This document shows, one piece after another, positions 1-8,098 of a DNA stretch of 35,705 nt. Origin of the DNA: VGKU01 sp964388785 (GTDB lineage Bacteria > Patescibacteriota > Patescibacteriia > UBA9934 > GWF2-40-263); NCBI GenBank assembly GCA_964388785.1, contig CAYMBX010000009.1, positions 1-35,705 of the forward strand. The letters are read 5' to 3'. The position numbers were made by a program, and so were the translations under genes. The stretch's first letter is position 1. Each line of letters begins with the position of its first letter. The notes beneath the pieces were generated by a model. The model was not told the DNA's origin. It worked only from the letters and a program-made list of their open reading frames with translations, and searched no databases.

Positions 1-1
1 C

Positions 2-811
2 GCGTATCACCAAAATTTTCGAGGGGGAGTTTCGATTGCTGTGGGAGATGTGAATGGCGACGGGGCAGAAGAGGTGGTGACAGGTGCTCGTCGTGGCGGC
101 GGTCCGCAGGTGCGTGTTTTTGATGTCGAGGGAAATGTTCTTTCGCAATTTTTTGCGGATGATCCGTCAGATCGTCATGGGATTTTTGTGTTTACTGGCG
201 ACACAAACGGGGACGGAATTGCAGAAATTTTCGTCACGCCGGAATCCGGCGGCACGGGCGAAGTAAAAATTTTCAATCGGTTCGGACAGTTAGAAGGGAT
301 GATCCGGCCGTTTGGAAGAGAAGCGGGAACGATTCGTCTTACATTTGGGAACATGGATGAGGATCCTGAAGAGGAAATCGTAGCCATGTGGTCAAAGAAC
401 CCGAATCCGGCGATTCGTATTCTCGACGGAAACGGAAGATATATCAGAGAAATTCAAGTTGCGAATCGATTGCGAGAGGCCTCAATTTCTTCTGGAGATA
501 TTGATGGAGATGGAACGGACGAAATCATTCTTGCTTCCGGACGCGGGGAAGTGCCGTATCTCGAGATTTTTTCTCCGCTTGGACAACAGGAGCAATCGTT
601 TGCCACGTTCAATTCATTCATGCGAGCCGGGATACAGACGTGCGTAGGGGACATCGATCAAAACGGGCGAGCGGAAATGTACGTCACTCCTCGTCAAGGT
701 GGCGGACCGCATCTTCAGATGTACGATACCGGAGGTCAATTGCTCGGAAGCTTCTTTACGTTTTCATCACAAAACCGCTCGGGCGCGACCTGTGCGATTT
801 GGAATCCGTAG
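2..811 (+). CDS. FG-GAP/VCBS-repeat protein, C-terminal part (5' end outside window)
   Basis: The reading frame is open from base 2, so the GTG at 41 is only an internal codon and the true start lies upstream. About five tandem FG-GAP blades are visible. Each carries a calcium-loop motif of the type GDVNGDG, GDTNGDG, GNMDEDP, GDIDGDG or GDIDQNG, followed by a short beta-rich stretch such as GGGPQVRVFD. Such repeats form integrin-alpha-like beta-propellers in secreted or surface proteins, with the loops binding Ca2+. No catalytic domain is visible in this fragment. The stop is 10 nt before the start of a secreted subtilase, so the two may be co-transcribed surface proteins. The repeat family is clear; function beyond an extracellular scaffold or adhesin is not. 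Confidence 0.85.
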   Translation, partial: AYHQNFRGGVSIAVGDVNGDGAEEVVTGARRGGGPQVRVFDVEGNVLSQFFADDPSDRHGIFVFTGDTNGDGIAEIFVTPESGGTGEVKIFNRFGQLEGMIRPFGREAGTIRLTFGNMDEDPEEEIVAMWSKNPNPAIRILDGNGRYIREIQVANRLREASISSGDIDGDGTDEIILASGRGEVPYLEIFSPLGQQEQSFATFNSFMRAGIQTCVGDIDQNGRAEMYVTPRQGGGPHLQMYDTGGQLLGSFFTFSSQNRSGATCAIWNP

Positions 812-821
812 AATTTTTTAT

Positions 822-2408
822 ATGAAATTTTTTCTTCGTACATTGATTTTCTCTCTATTCATTACCCAACCTGTTTTTGCGCTCACGCCCAACGACCCTT
901 TATATTCCGAGCAATGGTATTTGGAAAAGATAGGCGCTCCTGTTGTATGGGAGCAAACAACGGGTTCGTCTGATGTGATCGTGGCAGTTTTGGACACGGG
1001 GTTTGATATGGATCACCCCGATCTGATCGGGAATCTTTGGACCAATCCGGGTGAAATTGAAGGGGATGGAATTGATAATGATGGGAACGGTTACATCGAC
1101 GATTTTCATGGATATGATTTTGTGGAGGGAGACGGAACCCCGCTGCCGGACAAAACCAAACCCTATGATCAAGCAGCGGTTGCACACGGGACGGTGATTG
1201 CGGGAATTATCGGCGCGACCGGATCAAACGCGGAAGGCATTGCGGGAATCAATTGGGATGTGCATCTCATGAACGTGCGGATTCTCGATAATCAAGGGAC
1301 AGGTGGGTCGGGTTCTGCACGTGACGCCATCAAATATGCCGTGAAAAACGGTGCGGATGTGATTAACTTGAGTTTTACGGGAGATCAGATCGATCCGGCC
1401 TTTAAAAACGCATTGCATGATGCGTATGAAGCGGGTGTGACGATTGTTGCGGCGGTGGGGAATACGAAAGGTGGTGGGATCAATGTGGATGAAACGCCTA
1501 TTTATCCAGCGTGTCATGGAGAAAACGAAAGCGAAGATTGGGTGATTGGCGTCGCTGCTTCTGATGCGACGGATTTTAAGTCGGATTTTTCCAATTACGG
1601 ATCATTGTGTACGGATGTGAGTGCACCGGGGGAATCGATTATCAGCACAACCTTTCAGGATGATAACTGGCGACCATTTCATGAGTTCTATTACGAGGGA
1701 GGGTGGTCCGGAACTTCGCTTGCGGTCCCGATGGTTGTCGGTGCGGCTGCGCTTTTGAAATCGGTGTATCCAACAATCGGTCCGGGGGAGATTGAAACGA
1801 TTTTACGTTTGTCCGCGGATCCCGTGTTTGCCGGCGACGAAGCGAAAGGAAAAGTCGGAGCAGGGAGGTTGAACATTGCGAACGCTTTTGAACTTGCTCC
1901 CCAGTTCACCAATGCGCTGACGATCACGGACATTCCCGAAACAGGAACGAATACGCTTGTGAAAACCGCGTGCGTCGGAAAGGTGGGAATTGATGATCCG
2001 TGCAAAACCGTTTACTTTTACGCAAAAGACGGCAAACGGCACGCGTTTCCAAATGAGAAAGTTTTTTTCAGCTGGTTTGAGAATTTCGACAGCGTGAAAG
2101 AAATTTCAAAGACGTCCATGTCGGATCTTCCCCTTGGAAAAAACGTGACCTACCGTCCGGGAACTCAACTCGTCAAATTTCAAAGCGTCCCGATCGTTTA
2201 TGCGGTTTCGAAAAAGGGTGTCCTGAGACCTGTTGTATCTGAGGAGATCGCTGTTCAGCTTTATGGAATAGACTGGAACATGAAGGTTCATGATATCGCC
2301 GATGTGTTTTTCTCGAACTATACGTTCGGTGCAAAGATAAACACAGCGGCAGATTACAACGTGGAAGCGGAAAAAGCCTCGGTCACCGGTCTCAATGACA
2401 ACTTTTGA
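822..2408 (+). CDS. Secreted subtilisin-like serine protease (S8) with C-terminal Patescibacteria-type surface domain
   Basis: I chose the ATG at 822 (528 aa) because it opens a signal peptide (charged MKFFLR, hydrophobic core to about residue 20, VFA-L cleavage-like site); upstream in-frame codons overlap the preceding gene and look non-coding. The S8 triad is visible: Asp58 (VAVLDTG), His122 (AHGT) and Ser299 (GTSLAVP), with the oxyanion Asn214 (AVGN). The catalytic domain spans about residues 25-370. Residues about 377-511 form a separate module with motifs GKRHAFPNEK, PLGKNVTYRPG and GVLRPVVSEE. I recognise this from other Patescibacteria extracellular proteins, but it has no function I can name. 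An Asp/Asn-rich insertion (DGIDNDGNG) just after Asp58 may bind calcium. The protein is probably exported and acts outside the cell. Family confidence is high; the substrate is unknown. Confidence 0.93.
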   Translation: MKFFLRTLIFSLFITQPVFALTPNDPLYSEQWYLEKIGAPVVWEQTTGSSDVIVAVLDTGFDMDHPDLIGNLWTNPGEIEGDGIDNDGNGYIDDFHGYDFVEGDGTPLPDKTKPYDQAAVAHGTVIAGIIGATGSNAEGIAGINWDVHLMNVRILDNQGTGGSGSARDAIKYAVKNGADVINLSFTGDQIDPAFKNALHDAYEAGVTIVAAVGNTKGGGINVDETPIYPACHGENESEDWVIGVAASDATDFKSDFSNYGSLCTDVSAPGESIISTTFQDDNWRPFHEFYYEGGWSGTSLAVPMVVGAAALLKSVYPTIGPGEIETILRLSADPVFAGDEAKGKVGAGRLNIANAFELAPQFTNALTITDIPETGTNTLVKTACVGKVGIDDPCKTVYFYAKDGKRHAFPNEKVFFSWFENFDSVKEISKTSMSDLPLGKNVTYRPGTQLVKFQSVPIVYAVSKKGVLRPVVSEEIAVQLYGIDWNMKVHDIADVFFSNYTFGAKINTAADYNVEAEKASVTGLNDNF

Positions 2409-2410
2409 TG

Positions 2411-2419
2411 TGCTATACT
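2411..2419 (+). promoter_or_regulatory. Extended -10 promoter for the epimerase gene
   Basis: TG-C-TATACT forms an extended -10 element immediately after the protease stop and 16 nt before the ATG at 2436. No good -35 hexamer is seen. The predicted transcript start leaves a leader of only about 10 nt, like other promoters in this window. Confidence 0.45.
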
Positions 2420-2435
2420 GATCTTAAATTCATGT

Positions 2436-3452
2436 ATGCCCGTTCAAACGACTTTTTCAGAAAAAAATATCCTGATCACGGGTGGAGCCGGGTTTATCGG
2501 CTCTCATCTGTGCGAACAGCTGCTCAAAGACGGCCATCGGGTGATTTGTATTGATAACTTTGCCACGAGCAGTGCGCGCAATATCGATTCGTTTCTTCAA
2601 AACAATAAATTTCGATTTATTCGTTTGGACGTGAACGAACCGTTTGATTTGGATCGTTTTCCGGAGCTTGCGGCCTTCAAACTTCCGTTTCAGGGCATTC
2701 AGGAAATCTATCACTTGGCCTGTCCGACTTCTATTAAACAGTTCGACCAATACAAAATTCAAACCCTTCTTTCAAACTCGGTGGGGAATTATCATGTTCT
2801 TGAACTCGCGAAAAAATATCGCGCCAAAATTTTGCTTGCCTCGAGTTCGGTTGTCTATGGAACGCGACAAGATGCAAAAGCAAAAGTGAAGGAAGAGGAG
2901 GTGGGGGTTGTCGACCATCTGACGCCTCGTGCGTGTTACGATGAAGGGAAGCGATTTTCCGAAACCATGTTCGCGACCTACCGTGACGTACACGGACTCG
3001 ATATTCGTATCGCACGCATTTTCCGCACATACGGTCCGCGGATGCCACTGTTTGACGGGCATCTGATCCCGGATTTCATCTTAAATGCCCTTGATGGAAA
3101 AGATTTGATTTTGTATGGTGGTCGCGAATTTCGCACATCGCTTGTGTATGTTTCGGATGTGATTGACGGACTTGTGCGACTGATGGACGCTCCGGAGGAT
3201 CCGGGTCCCACCAATGTGGGGAGTGATGTTGATATCGCCATCGCCGAAGTGGCGGAAAAAATCGTGGCGATGACCGGATCGACATCGCAGATCACCGAAG
3301 GCGAAAACTTTGTTTTTCTTTCCGAATTGGCGCTGCCGCGGATTGATCGGGCCAAAGAGTTGGGGTGGTTTCCGCTTGTGCGGCTTGAGGATGGTCTGGA
3401 GCGTACGATTGAATATCTCAAGGCGAACAAGATTCTTCTTACTTCGTTATGA
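2436..3452 (+). CDS. NAD-dependent sugar-nucleotide epimerase/dehydratase, UDP-glucuronate decarboxylase-like
   Basis: This is a 338-aa extended short-chain dehydrogenase. The N-terminal NAD-binding motif GGAGFIGSH is at about residues 17-25 and the catalytic Tyr168-xxx-Lys172 lies in CYDEGKR. The YDEGKR form together with RTYGPRM downstream is typical of UDP-glucuronate decarboxylases (UXS), which convert UDP-glucuronate to UDP-xylose; related UDP-sugar epimerases cannot be excluded. It is cytosolic and would supply a nucleotide sugar to the glycosyltransferases that follow on the same strand. The ATG at 2436 follows an out-of-frame ATG at 2432 and an extended -10 promoter. A 195-nt gap with inverted repeats separates it from the next gene. 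Confidence 0.85.
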   Translation: MPVQTTFSEKNILITGGAGFIGSHLCEQLLKDGHRVICIDNFATSSARNIDSFLQNNKFRFIRLDVNEPFDLDRFPELAAFKLPFQGIQEIYHLACPTSIKQFDQYKIQTLLSNSVGNYHVLELAKKYRAKILLASSSVVYGTRQDAKAKVKEEEVGVVDHLTPRACYDEGKRFSETMFATYRDVHGLDIRIARIFRTYGPRMPLFDGHLIPDFILNALDGKDLILYGGREFRTSLVYVSDVIDGLVRLMDAPEDPGPTNVGSDVDIAIAEVAEKIVAMTGSTSQITEGENFVFLSELALPRIDRAKELGWFPLVRLEDGLERTIEYLKANKILLTSL

Positions 3453-3647
3453 ATCACGTGCGTAGAGGAGAGAACGACGGGACGAATTTTTCTAGCACTC
3501 CCCGTCGGGATGCGGCCAGAAAATTGTCCCGTAACGATCTCTTCCATGAAAGGTGGTAGACATAATATCAGTACAATTCTGGAGTTTGTGAGATGCAGTA
3601 TCCCAGACTCCACCTGGCGTGCAGTGTACAAGCGGAAATAAAAACAT
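3453..3647. repeat. Gene-free stretch with two imperfect inverted repeats (REP/MITE-like or structured RNA)
   Basis: I see no gene in these 195 nt. The first inverted repeat pairs 3477-3490 (ACGGGACGAATTTT) with 3520-3532 (AAAATTGTCCCGT), with one bulged G; the loop holds a smaller CCC-GTC-GGG hairpin. The second has arms TGGAGT and ACTCCA around 3590-3612, with a loop containing the phrase GATGCAGTATCCC. Such tandem palindromes between genes resemble REP/RAYT-type repeats. A single copy cannot distinguish a repeat family from a structured leader of the downstream glycosyltransferase gene. Confidence 0.45.
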
Positions 3648-4313
3648 ATGAAGATTGTCGCGGTTATTCCCGCCTATAACGAATCAAAAACAATTGCTGA
3701 TGTGCTCGTACGCACACGGCCTTTTGTGGATGCGATGATTGTGGTTGATGACGGATCGACGGATCGAACACGTTCAATCGCGAAAACACAGGGGGCGATT
3801 GTCGTGCACCACATCATCAATCGAGGGCTCGGGGCGGCGATCGGTACCGGTTTTGAAATGGCAAAACGTCTCGATGCGGACGTTGCCGTCACCCTGGATG
3901 CGGACGGACAGCATGATCCCGCGCATATCCCCGAATTTGTGAGCGCAATTGAAAAAGGAGCGGATGTCGTGATCGGATCGCGCATGTTGGTTCGGACGGG
4001 AATGCCCTGGTATCGCCAATTTGCAAATGTGCTCGGGAATCTGGTTACCTTTTTTTTGTTCGGCGCTTGGGTCTCGGACAGCCAAAGCGGTTTCCGCGCA
4101 TTTACACGCTATGCAATTTCGCGTATTGAAATTCGAACGAATCGTATGGAAGTTTCCTCGGAATTGATCGCAGAGGCAAAACGACATAAGCTGATGCTCG
4201 CGGAAATTCCAATCAAGGCGATTTACACGGAATACTCGCTCTCAAAAGGTCAGAATTTTTTTGTAGGCTTGAAAACGCTTATTAAGCTGATTTTGCGGCG
4301 CATTTCTCAGTAG
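3648..4313 (+). CDS. Family 2 glycosyltransferase, dolichol/polyprenyl-phosphate mannosyltransferase (DPM1)-like
   Basis: A 221-aa single-domain GT-A enzyme. Motifs are PAYNES (residues 8-13), VVDDGSTD (32-39, nucleotide binding) and LDADGQHD with the metal-binding Asp84/Asp86. The short length and the SGFRAFTR segment are typical of DPM1-like enzymes, which transfer a sugar from a nucleotide donor to a polyprenyl phosphate on the cytoplasmic face of the membrane. The resulting lipid-linked sugar is the usual donor for GT-C membrane transferases, and two GT-C-like proteins are encoded nearby (8091-10223 and 10824-12449). It has no membrane segments, but the next gene encodes a DUF2304 membrane protein that often accompanies this family. 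The sugar itself cannot be read from the sequence. Confidence 0.9.
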   Translation: MKIVAVIPAYNESKTIADVLVRTRPFVDAMIVVDDGSTDRTRSIAKTQGAIVVHHIINRGLGAAIGTGFEMAKRLDADVAVTLDADGQHDPAHIPEFVSAIEKGADVVIGSRMLVRTGMPWYRQFANVLGNLVTFFLFGAWVSDSQSGFRAFTRYAISRIEIRTNRMEVSSELIAEAKRHKLMLAEIPIKAIYTEYSLSKGQNFFVGLKTLIKLILRRISQ

Positions 4314-4319
4314 CACCGT

Positions 4320-4661
4320 ATGTCCGTCATTCAAATTCTTCTCATTTTGTTCGCTCTCTTTGCGATCACGCGCGCGATCAGGCAATTCCGTCAGGGAGCA
4401 CTTACGATCGCGTGGTTGATCGTGTGGGTTGTTTTTTGGCTTCTCGTCGGAGGAGTGACGGTTGCCCCACAAACCACGGATATACTTGCGAGGATTGCGG
4501 GGGTGGGGCGTGGCGCGGATTTTGTGTTTTATGTGTCGATCGCTGCGTTGTTCTATCTCGTGTTTCGTTTGTTCGTAAAGATTGAAGATGTCGAACGGGA
4601 GATCACACGTCTGGTCAGAAAACTGGCGATGGAGGAGGGGAAAGAGGAGGACAATCTATGA
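4320..4661 (+). CDS. DUF2304 family small membrane protein
   Basis: A 113-aa protein with three hydrophobic segments (about residues 4-18, 29-45 and 65-83) and a charged C-terminal tail beginning VKIEDVEREITRLVRK, likely a short cytoplasmic coiled coil. Its pattern and length match DUF2304, a family of unknown biochemical function usually encoded beside DPM1-like glycosyltransferases, as here (6 nt after one). It overlaps the next glycosyltransferase gene by an ATGA junction, which supports translational coupling. A role as membrane partner of the neighbouring GT2 enzymes is an inference from context. Confidence 0.8.
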   Translation: MSVIQILLILFALFAITRAIRQFRQGALTIAWLIVWVVFWLLVGGVTVAPQTTDILARIAGVGRGADFVFYVSIAALFYLVFRLFVKIEDVEREITRLVRKLAMEEGKEEDNL

Positions 4662-5728
4662 TGCCAAAAGTCGCGATCGTCTATCTTTCTTACAACGGAA
4701 TCAACTATTTGGATGAGGTCATGGCGGCGATGCGTCAGTTGAATTATCCCAAAGATCGTTTGGAGCTGATTTTTGTCGACAATGCGTCGCAAGACGGGAG
4801 TCGCGACTATTTGCAACACGTGCAAGACATCACGTTTTTTCCAAACGAGACCAATACGGGATTTGCGGAAGGAAATAATATCGGCATTCGACACGCGCTC
4901 AAGAACGGCGCGGACTATATTTTTTTGCACAATAATGATTTGAAACTGGAACCCGATGCGATCAAAGAAGCTGTGGCGCTCGCGGATTCGGACCGGTCAA
5001 TCGGCAGTGTTCAGTCTCTCATGTTGCTATGGAAAAAACCGGAGATCGTCAATTCCACCGGAGGCATGGTTCATTTTTTGGGATTCGGATTTGTACGAGA
5101 TAACGGACGACGATTCGCAGATGTGATAGGCGGGGTCAAAAGGCCCCGCGTCGATGGGGAAGAGATTCCCTATGCGAGCGGGGCGGCTGTTCTCTATCGA
5201 GCGTCCGTCCTGAACGAAGTGGGATTTCTCGATCCTTTTTTGTTTCTCTATCATGAAGATTTGGAACTGGGCTGGCGGATTCGTCTGGCCGGTTATCGAA
5301 ACGTGCTCTCTTTGCGCTCGCGTGCCTATCATGATTACGAATTCAAGCGTTCCGTCCAGAAATTTTTTTGGATGGAGAGAAATCGTTGGCTTGTCCACGC
5401 TTCTCATTTGAAATGGCCAACCTTTTTGTTGCTGTTCCCATTCATGATGCTCCTTGAATTGCCACTCATTGCTTTTTCTCTGAAGGGCGGGTGGTTGAAG
5501 GAAAAATTGCGCGTGTATCGCGCCCTTATGAATCCCAAGACGTGGAAGTATGTGTACGAAAAACGTGCGCAATCACGTCGTCTGCGCCGCGTTCCTGATC
5601 GTCACATTATTTCTCTGTTTACTGGCAAGATCGCGCATCAAGAAACAAGCAATCCTTTGGTGGATTACATCGGGAATCCGTTGTTGAGTCTGTTGTGGAC
5701 CTTGCTTCGATTCGTCATCCGTTGGTGA
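4658..5728 (+). CDS. Family 2 glycosyltransferase (rhamnosyltransferase-like, COG1216 type)
   Basis: A 356-aa GT-A glycosyltransferase beginning PKVAIVYLSYNG. The nucleotide-sugar site shows VDNASQDGS (about residues 41-49), then HNNDLKLEPDA (DxD equivalent) and YHEDLELGWR, the acceptor-side ED motif typical of COG1216 enzymes. A hydrophobic segment near residues 249-270 suggests membrane association. Two ATG codons stand side by side (4658 and 4661); either could start it, and the first overlaps the stop of the DUF2304 gene. COG1216 members often transfer rhamnose, which fits the dTDP-rhamnose genes further along, but the donor is not proven. Confidence 0.88.
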   Translation: MMPKVAIVYLSYNGINYLDEVMAAMRQLNYPKDRLELIFVDNASQDGSRDYLQHVQDITFFPNETNTGFAEGNNIGIRHALKNGADYIFLHNNDLKLEPDAIKEAVALADSDRSIGSVQSLMLLWKKPEIVNSTGGMVHFLGFGFVRDNGRRFADVIGGVKRPRVDGEEIPYASGAAVLYRASVLNEVGFLDPFLFLYHEDLELGWRIRLAGYRNVLSLRSRAYHDYEFKRSVQKFFWMERNRWLVHASHLKWPTFLLLFPFMMLLELPLIAFSLKGGWLKEKLRVYRALMNPKTWKYVYEKRAQSRRLRRVPDRHIISLFTGKIAHQETSNPLVDYIGNPLLSLLWTLLRFVIRW

Positions 5729-5732
5729 GCAT

Positions 5733-6905
5733 ATGCCAGAAAAACTTCCGACCATCGCACAGATTGTCTGTACCTATCCGCCTTATCGTGGCGGCATGGG
5801 GCATGTTGCATTTGAATACACGGAACGGTTGCGCGCGCGCGGATATAACGTCCACGTGTTTACGACGAGACAAAACATTCAGGTTGAGGATCCTGAGTAT
5901 GTCCACCGGCTCCCAAGCATCATTCATGTGGGGAATGCGGGGGTCATGCCTTCTCTTTACCGTCGTTTGTCCGGTTTTGATCTTGTCCATCTCCATTATC
6001 CGTTTTATGGAGGGGCGGAGCCTGTGATCGTGCGCAAAGCGCTGCGTCATGATCAAGGATTGGTGATGACGTATCACATGGATGCGACCGCGAGCGGAAT
6101 AAAAGGGGCACTCTTTGGCGCACATCGGCGTGTGCTGCTTCCGTGGATCGTCGGGCGTGCGGATCGGATTTTGGCAAGCAGTCAAGATTACGCCCAAACA
6201 TCGGCGCTGGCCGAACTGGATGGAGTGATGGACCGTGTGGAAATTCATCCGTTTGGTATTGATTTGGATCGGTTTCATCCGGGCAAGGAACAGGAGTTCA
6301 AGAAAAAAATCGGTGCGCGTACGGACGTGCCCACGTTGATATTTGTCGGCGGCCTTGACAGCGCGCACCATTTTAAAGGTTTGCCGATTCTGATTGAGGC
6401 GCTGGATCAATTGTCTTCGGATCATTGGCAAACGCTTATCGTCGGGGACGGAAATTTGCGTCCGAGTTTCGAGGCTCTTGTTCGTGCGCGCGGCTTAAGA
6501 GATCGGATTCTTTTTTTGGGGAACGTGGCGGATCGTGATTTGCCCCGCGTGTATCGGTGTGCCGATTTACATGTATTTCCTTCCACCAGAAGAGCGGAAG
6601 CATTCGGTCTTGTCGCGCTTGAAGCGGCCGCAACCGGCATTCCCACGATCGCCTCGAGCCTGCCGGGTGTACGAACAGTTGTGGAAGACGGGAGTACCGG
6701 CCTGCTTGTTCCACCCGAGGACGTGACGGAACTGGCAAACGCCATTTCGCTTTTGCTCGAACGCGAGGATGTGCGGACACGTTTTGGAGCCTCCGCCCGT
6801 GTGCATGCACAGCAGCGATTTGCTTGGGAACCGCTTATCTCCCAACTCGAGCAAACCTATCGATCGGTGATTGAACAGCAAAGTCGTCGGGATTATCCGC
6901 TATGA
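5733..6905 (+). CDS. Family 4 glycosyltransferase (GT-B)
   Basis: A 390-aa GT-B enzyme. The N-terminal acceptor domain starts with QIVCTYPPYRGGMGHVA, a glycine-rich loop common to GT4. The C-terminal nucleotide-sugar domain has GIDLDRFHPG, FVGGLD...HFKG, VGDG and the E-x7-E signature in EAFGLVALEA. No transmembrane segment is evident, so it is probably a peripheral enzyme at the inner membrane adding a hexose or mannose to a lipid or polysaccharide acceptor. It lies 4 nt after the GT2 gene and overlaps the next GT4 gene by 4 nt (ATGA), making a tight glycosyltransferase operon. Donor and acceptor are unknown. Confidence 0.9.
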   Translation: MPEKLPTIAQIVCTYPPYRGGMGHVAFEYTERLRARGYNVHVFTTRQNIQVEDPEYVHRLPSIIHVGNAGVMPSLYRRLSGFDLVHLHYPFYGGAEPVIVRKALRHDQGLVMTYHMDATASGIKGALFGAHRRVLLPWIVGRADRILASSQDYAQTSALAELDGVMDRVEIHPFGIDLDRFHPGKEQEFKKKIGARTDVPTLIFVGGLDSAHHFKGLPILIEALDQLSSDHWQTLIVGDGNLRPSFEALVRARGLRDRILFLGNVADRDLPRVYRCADLHVFPSTRRAEAFGLVALEAAATGIPTIASSLPGVRTVVEDGSTGLLVPPEDVTELANAISLLLEREDVRTRFGASARVHAQQRFAWEPLISQLEQTYRSVIEQQSRRDYPL

Positions 6906-8098
6906 AGATCGGTGTCTTTTCAAATTTCTATCCTCCCTCAGAACGGGGAGGTGCGGAACTGGTTGCACAGCGTGTGGCGGACGAGCTTTCGGTACGCGGT
7001 CATCGGGTGTTCGTGCTTTCCACCATGCCTTTTTCCGGTTTACGAAGCCTTCGTCCGCGCGCGCTGGAATATCATATCGAACGTGTCTATCGATTTTTTC
7101 CTTTGAATTTTTATCATGTCTCCAACGCACACCGTTATCCGTTTCCTGTTCGATTGTTTTGGCATGGACTGGATTTGCTTGGACCGTTTCCTCACACACT
7201 CGTCGATCGTCTGATCGCCCAAGAAGAGCCGGACGTCATCTTGACGCACAATCTGAAAGGGTTGGGTGTCCGCTCGGCGCACTGCGTGCAGGAAGCGGGC
7301 GTGCGGCATATTCATACACTCCATGACGTACAGCTCTCTGTTCCAAGCGGATTGTTGATTTACGGTCAAGAAGGTGGTTGGTTTAACCAAGGTCCTGCGC
7401 GTCGGTTGTATGAAAAACTGGCGATGCGATCCATTGGAACGCCCGACGTGGTCATTTCACCTTCGCGTTATCTTGCCGATTTTTACCAACAGCGAGGATT
7501 TTTTCCGCACACGCCTTTTGAAATTATTCCGAACCCGGTTCCAAAACGTTTAAACAAGCCAGTCATTGTGACGTCTCTGTCGGGTCCTGCGCGTTTCTTG
7601 TTTGTCGGCCAACTTGAACCCCACAAAGGTGTGTTGTTGCTGCTTCGTGCGATCGAACAGTTGGATATTCCCTTTGAGTTGCATATCGCGGGAGATGGTT
7701 CCCTTGCCCCGTTTGTTTCTCGCCGTGCCGAGCGAGATCCGCGCATCTTTTTTCATGGGTTTATTTCCCTTGAACACATCGGGAAAATTTTGACTCGCGC
7801 CGATGCCGTGGTGCTCCCCTCGCTTTGTTATGAAAATTCCCCCACGGTTCTTTACGAAGCGTTCCAAGCGGGTGTGCCCGTGATTGCCTCACGGATTGGG
7901 GGAATTTCCGAACGCGTGCGCGAGGGGGAAAACGGATTATTCATCGAGCCGGGAAGTGTGGACTCGCTCGTGTTTGGGCTGAAGCGCTTCGCGCAAGAAC
8001 GCAAACAATTCGCTTCGTTGCGGCGCGCGATTGCGCAGGAATCGGAGCAGTTTTCGTTGAAAAAGTACGTGGATCGACTGGAAGGATTGTTTAGATAA
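6902..8098 (+). CDS. Family 4 glycosyltransferase (GT-B)
   Basis: A 398-aa GT-B glycosyltransferase, start overlapping the previous stop (ATGA). The N-terminus reads FSNFYPPSERGGAE, the usual GT4 acceptor-domain opening. Later come FVGQLEPHKGV, AGDGSL and the E-x7-E motif ENSPTVLYE within the nucleotide-sugar domain. It is last in the forward glycosyltransferase run and its 3' end overlaps by 8 nt the 3' end of the convergent membrane-protein gene, so the two stop codons are interleaved. Function by family: transfer of a sugar from a nucleotide donor in surface glycan assembly. Confidence 0.9.
   Translation: MKIGVFSNFYPPSERGGAELVAQRVADELSVRGHRVFVLSTMPFSGLRSLRPRALEYHIERVYRFFPLNFYHVSNAHRYPFPVRLFWHGLDLLGPFPHTLVDRLIAQEEPDVILTHNLKGLGVRSAHCVQEAGVRHIHTLHDVQLSVPSGLLIYGQEGGWFNQGPARRLYEKLAMRSIGTPDVVISPSRYLADFYQQRGFFPHTPFEIIPNPVPKRLNKPVIVTSLSGPARFLFVGQLEPHKGVLLLLRAIEQLDIPFELHIAGDGSLAPFVSRRAERDPRIFFHGFISLEHIGKILTRADAVVLPSLCYENSPTVLYEAFQAGVPVIASRIGGISERVREGENGLFIEPGSVDSLVFGLKRFAQERKQFASLRRAIAQESEQFSLKKYVDRLEGLFR

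Noticed and set aside
2978..3631. 217-aa reverse-strand reading frame over the epimerase 3' end
   Set aside because: Ser/Arg/Pro-rich translation without motifs; the forward frame is a clear epimerase.
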